Shown: positions 15,511 to 25,041 of the stretch, piece by piece
Position numbering within the stretch: position 1 is the stretch's first letter
Layout: every line of letters begins with the position of its first letter
Origin: CAYRVF01 sp964427535
GTDB lineage: Bacteria; Chloroflexota; Ktedonobacteria; Ktedonobacterales; JADMIN01
Direction: 5' to 3'
Assembly (NCBI GenBank): GCA_964427535.1
Contig: CAYRVF010000011.1
Coordinates: 1 to 58,819, forward strand
DNA: 58,819 nucleotides
Program-made: the position numbers and the translations under genes
The notes under the pieces: model-generated
What the model saw: only the letters and a program-made list of their open reading frames with translations
Databases searched by the model: none
What the model was told of the DNA's origin: nothing

Positions 15511-16914
15511 TCACGCGCCTGGCTTGATGTTCTGATTCACCCGGAACAGGTTAGTTGGATCGTACTTGGCTTTGACTACCGCCAGTCGCTTGTAATTCTC
15601 GCCGTACGCGGCCTTGACGGTGTCCTCGCCTTCATCCATGATCATGTTGATGTATGCGCCGCCGGTCGAATACGGATGCAGCGCCATCCAGTAGTCCCGA
15701 GCCCACTGGATCATGCGCTCGTTGTTCGCCGGGTTGTGATCGACGCCTACCATCACTTCGGCGAAGTTGGCTTCGCGGAAGTTGAACGCCGTCTCATTCT
15801 TTCCCACCCGATGCACCGCGCCATTGATCGGGTACAGGTGCATAGTCGACTGCGGCGTCGGCAGTTGCGCGGCATACTTGACGTACAGGGCGATCATGTC
15901 GTCGTTGAGGTCGGTCATGAAATCGGCCTTCCAATACCACTGATCGCCCGCCGGGTAAATTGGGTCAAACATACCCTGCAGAGCGGGGTACGGAACGGCT
16001 CCCACAAAGTCGATCGCTGGTGGCCCGAACGCACGAATCGTCTTGAAGCGCTCCTCGGCCTGGTCAAGCGGTCCCGTGTAGCACCACACAATCGCGCACA
16101 TTTTCTGCATCTGGTAGACTTCGGGGAATGGCGCGGCGGGAGGAACCGTCACAAAGCCGAGCCAGCCGTTGATGTCTTCAGGCGCGCTCAGGATGTAGTC
16201 GCGCCAGAATCGCATCAGGTCCTGCGCCTTCTCCATCGGCCAGAACATCGGCCCGCCGTATACAGTGTCGACCGGATGCAGCCGGAACAAGAACGAGGTG
16301 ACGACACCGAAGTTTCCACCGCCGCCACGCACCGCCCAGAAGAGGTCGGCATTGTGGTCTTTGTCGGCCGTCACAACGCTGCCATCGGCGAGCACCATGT
16401 CTACGCTGAGCAAATTGTCAATGCTAAGGCCGTAGGCGCGCGCGAGATAGCCGATCCCACCGCCGAGCGTCAATCCGCCGACCCCGGTGGTCGAGATGAT
16501 ACCGCTCGTTGTAGCCAGTCCGAATGCATGAGTGGCATGATCCACATCGCCCCATACGCATCCAGCCTGTACGCGTACCGTCTTCTCCTCCGGATCGACG
16601 CGCGTGCCCTTCATGAGCTTGAGATCGATGACGAGCCCATCGTCAACGGTGCCCAGCCCAGGACCATTGTGACCGCCGCTCCGAATTGCCAGCGGCAGTT
16701 TGTTGTCGCGCGCGAAGTTGACCGCGCTGATGACATCCGCCACATCCCGGCAGCGTGCAATCAGTGCCGGGTGCCTGTGGATCATGGCGTTATAGACCTT
16801 GCTCGCTTCTTCGTACGTCGGGTCCTGTGGCTCGATCAACTCGCCACGAAACTGCGCTCTGAGCTCCTGCACCTTGGTGGCGTCGAGGACGGCTGTTGTC
16901 TGGTGACCGATCAT
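15511..16914 (-). CDS. FAD-linked oxidase, berberine bridge enzyme-like
   Basis: The 467-residue product has the PCMH FAD-binding domain and C-terminal BBE motif. His82 in IRSGGHNGPG is the residue that binds FAD covalently in this family. The cysteine of the bicovalent type (GxCxxVGVGG) is absent: the place reads TTSGIISTTGVGG, so only single covalent attachment is expected. Further landmarks are LTLGGGIGYLARAYGLSIDN, DLFWAVRGGGGNFGVV and the closing YDPTNLFRVNQNI. Such enzymes oxidise alcohols, sugars or amines with O2 or another acceptor. No signal peptide is visible. GGGAGGAAC lies just upstream of the ATG. A related domain occurs in the fusion gene at 52104. Confidence 0.9.
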   Translation of the reverse strand: MIGHQTTAVLDATKVQELRAQFRGELIEPQDPTYEEASKVYNAMIHRHPALIARCRDVADVISAVNFARDNKLPLAIRSGGHNGPGLGTVDDGLVIDLKLMKGTRVDPEEKTVRVQAGCVWGDVDHATHAFGLATTSGIISTTGVGGLTLGGGIGYLARAYGLSIDNLLSVDMVLADGSVVTADKDHNADLFWAVRGGGGNFGVVTSFLFRLHPVDTVYGGPMFWPMEKAQDLMRFWRDYILSAPEDINGWLGFVTVPPAAPFPEVYQMQKMCAIVWCYTGPLDQAEERFKTIRAFGPPAIDFVGAVPYPALQGMFDPIYPAGDQWYWKADFMTDLNDDMIALYVKYAAQLPTPQSTMHLYPINGAVHRVGKNETAFNFREANFAEVMVGVDHNPANNERMIQWARDYWMALHPYSTGGAYINMIMDEGEDTVKAAYGENYKRLAVVKAKYDPTNLFRVNQNIKPGA

Positions 16915-17133
16915 GCGTTCCTCCCTTTGGCTGGTGTACGCCCGATGTACCGGTATCTCCGGTCTACTCTGGGGTCAAACAACGCGGAGCCGCGAGTCAT
17001 GCCAGATACGCGAATGCTCCTCCTGTGCGGCAAGGATACCCAGCGCGCCGTTAGGAAAGCGTTAGCTCAAAGCAGCGATCGACCATAACGCGCAACACGC
17101 CTACAGGAAGTCTGTGTTTGGTCTACATCGGTC

Positions 17134-20100
17134 CTACGAAAGCTCCGTGAGCAGCGCGTGTGCGGCGCGCATATCTGGAGTCTCGTATCCCTCTGAAAAG
17201 CAGGAGTACACATCGTGAAGGAGACGACCGGCCTCGGCAAGGCGGCCTTGCGTGCTCCACAGCCGCGCGAGGCTTACGCTCGCACGCAACTCCAGCGATC
17301 GCGCGTGCTGCTCGCGCGCGATCTCGATGGCCCGCAGAAGCCACGCACAGGCGGCGTCCGCATCCATATGCTCAGCCAGCATCAGCTCGCCGCGTAGCCG
17401 GTGCAACTCGGCGTCCCACCAGTGTTCATCGGTTCCACGGGAGACGGCCAATGCCTCGTCAACCACGGCGAGCGCTTCCCAGCCGAGATGCGCCTGGCCG
17501 CACACCGAGGCGAGCAACCACAGGTAATAGGGCAGCCGGAGTCGCGCTCCAGTCGCCCGAAACGTGTCGATTGCGTCGCGAAGTCTCTCAACATGCTCCG
17601 TGTCAGGGTGCTCGTGGGCCTCAGCGTATCTAGCCAGAATAGCAGCCCATGCCTGGTAATACGGCGCTTGATACTCGACTGTCATCGCCAGCGCATCGTC
17701 GGCTCGACGCTTAGCGTCGGCGGGCTCGACGCACAGTTGCTCCAACATCGCGAGATATGTCGATGCCAGCGCCTCGTTGAACGGCTGAGACCGACTGCGC
17801 GCAAGATGCAGAGCCTCCCTCCCTAGGAGGAGCGCCTGGTCAGGATATCCCAGGCACCACATCACATGTGCCTTCCACGCGCGATTGTGGATACCGTAGT
17901 TCCATCCAGGCACCGGGTCAAGGTCATCCCCCGGCCCAGGCGACGAGATGATGCTCTCGAATAGCGAGTTCGCGGTTTCCAGTTGTCCGAGGTGGAACCG
18001 CGCCCCAGTCGTGCTCATCCCAGCGAGTGGTGGTACACCTCGGTGCGTGCGCTCCAGCAGCGGCCGCATCTCGTCCTCGATATCCAGCACTCGAGTCAGC
18101 CTGCCCTGCACCACGCGTACCGCCTGCAGCAAACACAACGTATCCACACGCCATGTTTCCTCATCGCTGACGACATCGCAGAGCGCGAGGCTGCGCTCGA
18201 CTGCTCGCTCCAGTTCGGGCGAAGTCCACCCGCGCGCGACAAGGTAGATTGGCGCGAGTGCGAGCTGCATCTCCAGTTCAGTCGCATCGCGGGCGGTACT
18301 CGCGGGCTGGCGTCCGAGCAGTTCCAGTGCATGAGTCAGCAGACGTATCGCGTCTTCGTTGGCGTAGACTCGCTGTGCCACCGCTGCCGCGCGTCGCGCG
18401 TACACGACGGCCTCGGCAAGCGATCCCGCCTGTTCATAATGCGACGCGATCTCGCCACTTACCGAATCGAGGTCTCTCGCATAGACCGCCTCAAGGGCCC
18501 GCGCGACCTGTCGATGGAAGAGACGCCGCTGCGGTGTGCTGATCTCGGCATAGGCGACTTCGCGGAGCTTATCGTGCGTAAAGTCATACGCGTTCGTGCC
18601 CTGCTCGCGGATGATCCGCCGCCGCCATAATTCATCGAGTGCCGGAACAAGACTGTTCTCGTCCATCTGTGTGGCGCCCGCCAGCACGTCGAGCTTGAAC
18701 TCGCGACCGATCGTCGCGGCCCATGCCACAAGCTCCCGGCTGGGCAGTGAGAGTTGAGCGAGCCGCGCGGCGATGACCGCATGTACCCGCGGAGGCATTG
18801 GCGACAACAGGTGCTCCTCCTCGGGAGATGCTACCTCTCCCTGGGCGGAGGCGGACACGCTATCTCGCGGCGGCGGATACTCCAACCCCGCCCGGGCCGA
18901 TTCGACCACAAACAGCGGATTGCCCTCGGTTTCACGGTAGAGACGCATCGCAGCGGGAACACTCAGCTCACGGCCGCAGATCTGGCCCGCCAACATCGCG
19001 GTCTCGCTAGCGTCCAGCGGCCGCAGCGCGATCTCGGTTACTCGTAGCGTGCGCCCCAGCTGCGGCAACAGATCTGACAGCGGGTTCTGCGGCAATACCT
19101 CGTCTGATCGCACGGTGCCGACGACCAGCAAGGGCGCATCGGCCGCGAAGCGCAAGAGGTAGCGTACCCATTCGAGGGTTTCAGGGTCGCACCACTGCAG
19201 GTCGTCGATCGACAACACCAGCGGCTCGGGCACGCAGAGCACACCCCGCGCGAGCCCCTCGAAGAAGCGTTGGCGCTGGCCGTACTCCCCAATTGGCTCG
19301 GCGCGTGGCACACTCGGCCGATCTGTCAGCAGCTCGGGCACAAGGCGCGCTACCTCGGCGAGCCACAGCGGGTCCAGGTTCGTCAGATGTGGCCGCACCT
19401 GCTCACTCCGCAGCCACTCGGTCACCGGCGCGAGCGAGAGGCGGCCCTCCGCGGCGTAACAGCGCGCTCGGGCAACCGTGCCGCCATGCTGACGCGCCCA
19501 GCGCACAAGCTCATCGGCGAGTCGCGACTTTCCGATGCCAGCTTCACCTGAAATCAGCGCAAACTCGGGTCCACGTTCTCGAGCGCGTTGCCACACCTCG
19601 CGAAGAGCAGCCCACTCACGCTGCCTCCCGATGAGCCTCGACGCCGCGCTGCGTGTTACCTCGCGCTCGCGTGCCGGCGCCGGAGCGGCCTCTGTGTGGA
19701 GCACCTGATTGTAGACGTCCTGGGTCTGCGCGCTTGGGGCGATGCCAAGCTCGCGCTGCATGACGGTGGCGAACTGATGATAGACTCGAAGCGCTCCCGC
19801 GCGGTCGCCTTGTCTGGCGAGCAGGCGCATCAGATGACGGCTGGCGTCTTCGTTGAGGGGGTCGTCTTGCACCAGGCGACGCGCCAGGGGAATCGCGGCG
19901 TCGTCGTTCCCCTGCTCATACAGCAGCACAAGCAATTGTTCGAGCGCGCGCAGATACCGCTGGCGAAGGTGTTCTCGCTCAGGATTAATCCAGTCATCAT
20001 AGCAGCTCGGCAGCAGATCCGCCTGGTAGAGCCTGACCACGTGCTCGAGCGCCGTCTTGAGCCGCGCATCGGTAATCCTCCCCTGCAGCGACTCCGCGAG

Positions 20101-20436
20101 ATCAAGCGCACTCACAAGCTCGGCGACATCCAGGCGATAGGGGGCGTCGTCGCGCCACTCAAGCACCCGCGCATCGGCGCGCACGAACGTATCGGCGTCG
20201 GGGAGCGCGAGACGCAGCGTATGCAACATCTGGCGAAGATTATTGCGGGCTTGCGCCTCGCTCTGGTCGGGCCAGAAGAGGAACGCAACCTGCTGGCGGA
20301 GAAGCGGCTGGCTGCGATGCAGCAACAGATAGGCGAGCAGTGACCGGAGGCGCGGAGTATTGACTCCGGTCACCGGGTGCTCGCCATAGCGCATGGCGAA
20401 GTCGCCGAGCAGACGGATATGCAGCGTCTGCCGCAT
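17134..20436 (-). CDS. AfsR/SARP-like regulator: BTAD domain, AAA ATPase, TPR
   Basis: The ATG at 20436 follows GGAGGGC closely; an in-frame GTG five codons earlier is an alternative. The 1100-residue product starts with a winged helix typical of SARP regulators (LHIRLLGDFAMRYGE, LLAYLLLHRSQPLLRQQVAFLFWPD, NNLRQMLHTLR), then the bacterial transcriptional activator domain to about 245. An AAA ATPase follows with Walker A SGEAGIGKSRLAD near 293 and Walker B LVLSIDDLQW near 405. The C-terminal ~500 residues are helical repeats of TPR type, without a LuxR HTH. Such proteins activate nearby metabolic genes upon an unknown ligand signal; the divergent SRPBCC/alcohol dehydrogenase genes are possible targets. 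Confidence 0.92.
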   Translation of the reverse strand: MRQTLHIRLLGDFAMRYGEHPVTGVNTPRLRSLLAYLLLHRSQPLLRQQVAFLFWPDQSEAQARNNLRQMLHTLRLALPDADTFVRADARVLEWRDDAPYRLDVAELVSALDLAESLQGRITDARLKTALEHVVRLYQADLLPSCYDDWINPEREHLRQRYLRALEQLLVLLYEQGNDDAAIPLARRLVQDDPLNEDASRHLMRLLARQGDRAGALRVYHQFATVMQRELGIAPSAQTQDVYNQVLHTEAAPAPAREREVTRSAASRLIGRQREWAALREVWQRARERGPEFALISGEAGIGKSRLADELVRWARQHGGTVARARCYAAEGRLSLAPVTEWLRSEQVRPHLTNLDPLWLAEVARLVPELLTDRPSVPRAEPIGEYGQRQRFFEGLARGVLCVPEPLVLSIDDLQWCDPETLEWVRYLLRFAADAPLLVVGTVRSDEVLPQNPLSDLLPQLGRTLRVTEIALRPLDASETAMLAGQICGRELSVPAAMRLYRETEGNPLFVVESARAGLEYPPPRDSVSASAQGEVASPEEEHLLSPMPPRVHAVIAARLAQLSLPSRELVAWAATIGREFKLDVLAGATQMDENSLVPALDELWRRRIIREQGTNAYDFTHDKLREVAYAEISTPQRRLFHRQVARALEAVYARDLDSVSGEIASHYEQAGSLAEAVVYARRAAAVAQRVYANEDAIRLLTHALELLGRQPASTARDATELEMQLALAPIYLVARGWTSPELERAVERSLALCDVVSDEETWRVDTLCLLQAVRVVQGRLTRVLDIEDEMRPLLERTHRGVPPLAGMSTTGARFHLGQLETANSLFESIISSPGPGDDLDPVPGWNYGIHNRAWKAHVMWCLGYPDQALLLGREALHLARSRSQPFNEALASTYLAMLEQLCVEPADAKRRADDALAMTVEYQAPYYQAWAAILARYAEAHEHPDTEHVERLRDAIDTFRATGARLRLPYYLWLLASVCGQAHLGWEALAVVDEALAVSRGTDEHWWDAELHRLRGELMLAEHMDADAACAWLLRAIEIAREQHARSLELRASVSLARLWSTQGRLAEAGRLLHDVYSCFSEGYETPDMRAAHALLTELS

Positions 20437-21215
20437 CGCAGTGCCCTCCACCCCTTGACACCACCTGCGTGGTCTGTGCTAGCGACGAACGTCGTGTCAC
20501 CCAGCCCTGAGATGTACCTGGCACGGCCACTTCCTTACGGTCCATGCGCCTCCCACGACACCCATTGAGTGATGATATTGACGCTAGTATACGCACGATT
20601 GCCAGCACTCTGAAGCGTCACCCCCAGACTAAAGCATCGCAACGCTACACAGATATATCCGAGTCGTCATACCCCTCAGCCACCCGTTACTTCATCCGCG
20701 ATGCCGCCACTCGCGCGACGATTCCGCGCATGCGCCGCGCGAAGGTGGCGCTCGACATACACCACCGCCTCGTGTCCACAGAGGCCAAGGCGTGGCACGC
20801 AGGATGCAGCGAAAAGCGAACACGGCAGTTGCCGGTTGTAGCGCCGATCAAGGGACGCGAGCGGCGAGTGCCGGAGTCTGCTAACGCACTCAACCGGCAA
20901 AGAACTGCCAGTGGCGAAGGAGCGCTTGGGGCGTCACAAGGAACGTGGTGAGAGTGGCATGAGCGTACGTGAAAGGCCATGGATGAGGTCTACCAACGCT
21001 ACCAAACGTCCGCTCACGTGTACGAATCCCCTTCTCGCCGTACCCGCTCCCGATGCCAGATCCGACACCGCTCGCGAGGCCTTCTGGCTCTGGGGACTGG
21101 AGGTCGCGTTCAGCGGCGCACGAGCAAACGCCCTACATGTCGTTCCCCACCAGCGGGGCAGTGACTCCCCCACGCCCGCACATGCGAAACGAGTCCGTAC
21201 AGTGAGGCGATTATC
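20437..21215. other. Long intergenic region between divergent genes
   Basis: About 780 bases between the BTAD regulator and the SRPBCC gene. Open frames here have Arg/Thr/Ser-rich products with no recognisable domain. One frame (20911-21219) ends in an ATGA overlap with the next start, but its product does not look like a protein. A divergent promoter region is expected; no convincing repeat or operator was found. Confidence 0.4.
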
Positions 21216-22214
21216 ATGAGTAACGGTTTCAAGGATGAAGAGCGACTGGCACGCGCGCTGGGAGGATTTAGCTTTGGATTGGGCCTCCCGCAGGTCGGAG
21301 CTCCCGGCCAACTCGCCGATGCGGTCGGCGTCGGCGACAACTTCATAAACCGGGCGATAATGCGCGCCATCGGAGTCCGAGAGCTCGCGAGTGGCACGAT
21401 CATTCTCTCCCAAGGCTGGCCCGTCCTGGGCACGTGGATGCGTGTGGCGGGCGACGCGATGGATATTTCGCTCCTGACCATGGCGCTCACCAGTAAGGGA
21501 ACGCGGAAGGACCGAGTCGTGGGCGCACTGCTGTCCGTGCTGGGCGTTACGGTGGCCGACGTGTATGCCAGCGTGAAGCTGACGCAAGGTTCGGGTGGCC
21601 TCTTCAAGCGCGGAGCGGGGGCACAGGGCATTGACGTACAGAAGTCAGTCACCGTCTACACGTCACCGCAGGACGTCTACCAGTTCTGGCGCAATTTCGA
21701 GAACCTACCGCGCTTTATGGATCACTTGCAATCGGTGCGAACCACCGGAGGCAAACGGTCACACTGGCAGGTGAGGGGGCCAGCCGGAACCCTCATCGAA
21801 TGGGATGCGGAGATCACCGAGGATCGGCCAAACGAACTGATTGCCTGGCGGTCGCTGCCCGGCTCTGCGGTGACGAACACTGGCACCGTGCGGTTCGTTC
21901 AGGCACCGGGTGACCGTGGGACCGAGATCCATGTGCAGCTACACTATGACGTGCCCGGCGGGGCGATTGCCGCGACATTCGCGAAACTCTTCGGTGAAGT
22001 GCCCGCTCAGCAACTGGAAGACGAGCTGGGCCGCTTCAAGCAGGTAATGGAGACCGGCGAGGTTGTGCTCTCTGATGAGAAGGCTCGGGGCGGTGGACCG
22101 GCGCAACCGCCGAAGCAAGCGCCGCGGCAAGTGCCGACGCAAGCAGCGAGTCAACCACCAAGGCAAGCCCCGACGGATACGCAACAGCGAACACCAGAAC
22201 CTGCCGCACGCTAA
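21216..22214 (+). CDS. SRPBCC (START/Bet v1-like) protein with membrane-like N-terminus
   Basis: The 332-residue protein has three parts. Residues 1-130 hold small-residue-rich hydrophobic stretches (MDISLLTMALTS, VVGALLSVLGVTVADVY) as in uncharacterised membrane domains. Residues about 140-285 form an SRPBCC/polyketide-cyclase-like domain: SVTVYTSPQDVYQFWRNFENLPRFMDHL, EDRPNELIAWRSLPGS, TGTVRFVQAPG. The last 45 residues are a Gln/Pro-rich tail (QPPKQAPRQVPTQ). Such domains bind hydrophobic small molecules. Pairing with the following zinc alcohol dehydrogenase (48 bases downstream, same strand) suggests a joint role in aldehyde or lipid-peroxide handling; this is inference. Confidence 0.85.
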   Translation: MSNGFKDEERLARALGGFSFGLGLPQVGAPGQLADAVGVGDNFINRAIMRAIGVRELASGTIILSQGWPVLGTWMRVAGDAMDISLLTMALTSKGTRKDRVVGALLSVLGVTVADVYASVKLTQGSGGLFKRGAGAQGIDVQKSVTVYTSPQDVYQFWRNFENLPRFMDHLQSVRTTGGKRSHWQVRGPAGTLIEWDAEITEDRPNELIAWRSLPGSAVTNTGTVRFVQAPGDRGTEIHVQLHYDVPGGAIAATFAKLFGEVPAQQLEDELGRFKQVMETGEVVLSDEKARGGGPAQPPKQAPRQVPTQAASQPPRQAPTDTQQRTPEPAAR

Positions 22215-22261
22215 CCGAGCGACGCATTCCACAGGCAAGATGCCAGATAAAGGACGCCACA

Positions 22262-23449
22262 ATGAAAGCAACCTGTTGGATGGGGAAGTCAAACGTCCAG
22301 GTTCAGGATGTGCCGGACCCGAAAATCCTGAACTCCCACGATGCCATCATCCGGGTGACCTCAGCCGCCATCTGCGGCTCAGACCTGCACCTGTATAATG
22401 GCTTCATTCCGACAATGATGAAGGGCGACGTGCTGGGCCACGAGTTCATGGGTGAGGTCGTCGACAAAGGAAGGGACGTACCGAATCTCAATATTGGGGA
22501 CCGCGTCGTCGTCCCCTTCCCCATCTCGTGCGGCAGATGCTGGTCGTGCCGAAATGGGCTCTTCTCAGTGTGTGAAAACACCAACCCAAACGCCAGACTC
22601 GCCTCGATGATCATGGGCCACGCCCCCGCCGGTATCTACGGTTACTCGCACATGCTCGGCGGATACGCTGGCGGACAGGCGCAGTACGTGCGCGTCCCGT
22701 TCGCTGATGTCGGCCCAATCAAGGTCGAGAGTGATCTATCTGACGAGCAGGTGCTCTTTCTCTCCGATATCTTCCCAACGGGCTGGATGGCAGCCGAGCA
22801 GGGCGATATTCAGCCAGGCCACGTCGTCGCGATCTGGGGATGCGGCCCGGTCGGCCAGTTTACCATACGCAGCGCCTTCATGCTCGGCGCGTCGCGTGTC
22901 ATCGCCATCGACAGCTTCGAGTACCGGCTCCGTATGGCGCGGGACGGCGGCGCGGAGACCATTAACTATCAGGAAGTGGGCGATGTACTCGACGCGCTGA
23001 AGGAGATGACCGGCGGGCGGGGTCCGGATGTCTGTATCGACGCGGTCGGTATTGAGTCCCACGGCAATAGCCCGATGTACGCCTACGATCGGGTAAAGCA
23101 GGCGCTGCGTCTAGAAACTGATCGACCTATCGCCCTGCGCGAGGCCGTCCTGGCATGCCGCAACGGCGGCACGGTCTCGGTGCCTGGTGTCTTTGGCGGG
23201 TTCATCGACAAATTTCCGATGGGTTCCGTGATGAATCGCGCGCTCAGAATCAGGACCGGCCAGACGCACGTGCAGCGCTACCTGCGGCCACTGCTCCAGC
23301 GCGTCGAGAACGGTGACATCGACCCGAGCTTCGTCGTCACCCATGAGATGCCACTGGACGAGGCTCCGCGCGGCTACAAGATCTTCCGTGACAAGCAGGA
23401 GGACTGCGTAAAGGTGGTGCTCAAGCCCTGGGAACGCTCCGCCGCCTGA
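22262..23449 (+). CDS. Zinc-dependent alcohol dehydrogenase (formaldehyde dehydrogenase-like)
   Basis: The 395-residue medium-chain dehydrogenase carries the catalytic zinc ligands Cys38 (AAICGSDLH), His60 and Glu61 (LGHEFMGEV), and the structural zinc set Cys90, Cys93, Cys96 and Cys104 in CGRCWSCRNGLFSVC. The Rossmann motif is WGCGPVGQF. An insert around MILGHAPAGIYGYSHMLGGYAGGQAQYVRVP is typical of the glutathione-independent formaldehyde dehydrogenase branch. It should oxidise alcohols or formaldehyde with NAD in the cytosol. It is likely co-transcribed with the SRPBCC gene. A perfect hairpin lies 31 bases after the stop. Confidence 0.92.
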   Translation: MKATCWMGKSNVQVQDVPDPKILNSHDAIIRVTSAAICGSDLHLYNGFIPTMMKGDVLGHEFMGEVVDKGRDVPNLNIGDRVVVPFPISCGRCWSCRNGLFSVCENTNPNARLASMIMGHAPAGIYGYSHMLGGYAGGQAQYVRVPFADVGPIKVESDLSDEQVLFLSDIFPTGWMAAEQGDIQPGHVVAIWGCGPVGQFTIRSAFMLGASRVIAIDSFEYRLRMARDGGAETINYQEVGDVLDALKEMTGGRGPDVCIDAVGIESHGNSPMYAYDRVKQALRLETDRPIALREAVLACRNGGTVSVPGVFGGFIDKFPMGSVMNRALRIRTGQTHVQRYLRPLLQRVENGDIDPSFVVTHEMPLDEAPRGYKIFRDKQEDCVKVVLKPWERSAA

Positions 23450-23480
23450 CACGCATGCCAGACGTACCGAATTGAAAACA

Positions 23481-23508
23481 CGGGAGGGGCCTACGTGGGC
23501 CCCTCCCG
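23481..23508 (+). terminator. Strong hairpin after alcohol dehydrogenase gene
   Basis: CGGGAGGGGCC (23481-23491) pairs perfectly over 11 bases with GGCCCCTCCCG (23498-23508), loop TACGTG. No T-run follows, so it may end transcription with help from Rho or protect the 3' end. Confidence 0.6.
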
Positions 23509-23594
23509 CTGGTTCTCGCGAGCAAATTCGAGCATGTGATCTGCTGACAACATGGATGAGGAGAAGTGGTGAGAAGTGTGATAGGAGCAGAACG

Positions 23595-23849
23595 ATGACC
23601 GATGAAAACTCGCATGGCCCTGAACGAGATTACCTCGACATCGAATTCACGGACACTGCGACAGATCCGTGCCGGCCGCTCGAGATGCACGTCGAGGTGC
23701 TGGAGAACCAGATCGCCGTCCTTGAAGAGGGACTGCCGGGCGCACCGGGAGCGCAGAAGACGGCCCTCGCGAAAGAGATCAACCATTACCGCGAGCTGCT
23801 CGACGAGTCACGTGCGAAGCTGCGTGCGTGCCGGGGCGCCTCGAGTTGA
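23595..23849 (+). CDS. Small acidic coiled-coil protein
   Basis: The ATG follows AGGAG by seven bases. The 84-residue product is acidic at the start (DYLDIEFTDTATD) and then helical with heptad-like leucines (EMHVEVLENQIAVLEEGLPG, AKEINHYRELLDESRAKLR), so it probably forms a coiled coil. No known domain was recognised. The following SDR gene starts 48 bases downstream on the same strand. Confidence 0.65.
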   Translation: MTDENSHGPERDYLDIEFTDTATDPCRPLEMHVEVLENQIAVLEEGLPGAPGAQKTALAKEINHYRELLDESRAKLRACRGASS

Positions 23850-23897
23850 GATCTGCTCCCGATATCACTGTCTTTCCAGAATGTGAGGATGCTTCCT

Positions 23898-24662
23898 ATG
23901 GCCGAACGACTCGATGGGGCGGTTGCGCTCATCACGGGCGCCAGCAGTGGCATTGGCGAAGCGACCGCGCGGGCTCTGGCTCAGCAAGGCGCGGCGGTGG
24001 CGCTGGCGGCGCGGCGCGTCGCGCGTCTTCGAGAGCTGGCGGACGAAATCACCAAGCAGGGCGGGCGGGCGCTGGTCATCGAAGCCGACGTCACTGAGAA
24101 CGCCCAGGCTCAGTCGGCGGTCGAGCGCACAGTCAGGGAGCTCGGACGGCTCGATATCGTCGTGAACAACGCGGGCGTGATGTTGCTGGGCCCCATCGAG
24201 AACGCTCCGCTCGAAGAATGGGAGCGCATGGTTCGCCTGAATGTGATGGGCGTCCTGTATATCGCGCATGCCGTGCTGCCACATCTGCTGCGGGCGGCGA
24301 CGGACAGCCCACGTGGCGTCGCCGACATGGTCAACGTCAGCTCAGTCGCCGGGCGGGTTGCGCGAAGCGGCGCAGGGGTCTACAACCTGACCAAATTCGG
24401 CCTGGGCGCGTTCACCGAGTCACTGCGCCAGGAGTTTACCAAACGGCACGTGCGCGTCTCAGTTATCGAGCCTGGTGCCGTTGCGACCGAGCTGACCAGC
24501 CATCTGCGCGAAGAAGTCCGTGAGCAGACGATGCAACGACTCGCTGGCGTCGAACGGCTGCAAGCGGACGATATTGCCGACGCCATCCAGTATATCGTCA
24601 CCCGGCCGCGTCGAGTCGCGATCAATGAACTGCTGATTCGGCCTACAGAGCAAGAGGCGTAG
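23898..24662 (+). CDS. Short-chain dehydrogenase/reductase (classical SDR)
   Basis: The ATG at 23898 lies eight bases after TGAGGA; earlier in-frame starts at 23883 and 23889 are possible. The 254-residue product shows the NAD(P) motif TGASSGIG at 13-20, NNAGVM, the catalytic serine in VNVSSVAG and Tyr-Lys in VYNLTKFG, all in normal order. Arginines after the second strand (AARRVARL) favour NADP(H). C-terminal RPRRVAINELLIRPTEQ is typical of the YdfG/clavulanate-dehydrogenase-like group. Substrate cannot be told. Confidence 0.9.
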   Translation: MAERLDGAVALITGASSGIGEATARALAQQGAAVALAARRVARLRELADEITKQGGRALVIEADVTENAQAQSAVERTVRELGRLDIVVNNAGVMLLGPIENAPLEEWERMVRLNVMGVLYIAHAVLPHLLRAATDSPRGVADMVNVSSVAGRVARSGAGVYNLTKFGLGAFTESLRQEFTKRHVRVSVIEPGAVATELTSHLREEVREQTMQRLAGVERLQADDIADAIQYIVTRPRRVAINELLIRPTEQEA

Positions 24663-25041
24663 TCAGTCCGCACGGCAGCGCATCAGCTCCCTCGGCTTAG
24701 GCACGCGCCGCCCGCTCCCACTCAGGCACACGCAGCCAGCCATCGGAGACCCGCTGCCATCCTCTACCGTGCACCCAGGTCATGCGCGCACTACCTTCCA
24801 GGTGAGGTCTCCACTCTCTCATCCGCCAACTCCAGGCTAGCCGGAAAAACCGTCCCGGAGTGTGGCGCGCAGGCTGTCCGCGTTCTCTACACTTGGAGCG
24901 GCATCCACATCCACACCAAGGGGGTGATCCGCGACACGCGCGGCGAACCACACCGTCAGCATTGCCAGCGAGGCGCGCGGCCGCCGAGTATAGCTGGTGC
25001 GCACGCCGGTCAACGCCGCGAGACGGGAAGGAGCGCACATC
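24663..25041. other. Intergenic region without a clear gene
   Basis: About 380 bases. On the minus strand, 24700-24840 reads a Trp-rich stretch (MREWRPHLEG, TWVHGRGWQRV, GWLRVPEW) that looks faintly protein-like, but the frame has no supported start and no recognised domain. GGGAAGGAG just before 25042 is the ribosome-binding site of the next gene. Confidence 0.35.

Noticed and set aside
15493..17088. Plus-strand open frame of 531 codons opposite the BBE-type oxidase
   Set aside because: It mirrors the codon pattern of the real minus-strand gene; the product is Arg/His/Val-rich with no domain.
20911..21219. 102-codon frame ending in an ATGA overlap with the SRPBCC gene
   Set aside because: Arg/Thr/Pro-rich product without fold or conserved motif; the overlap is probably chance.
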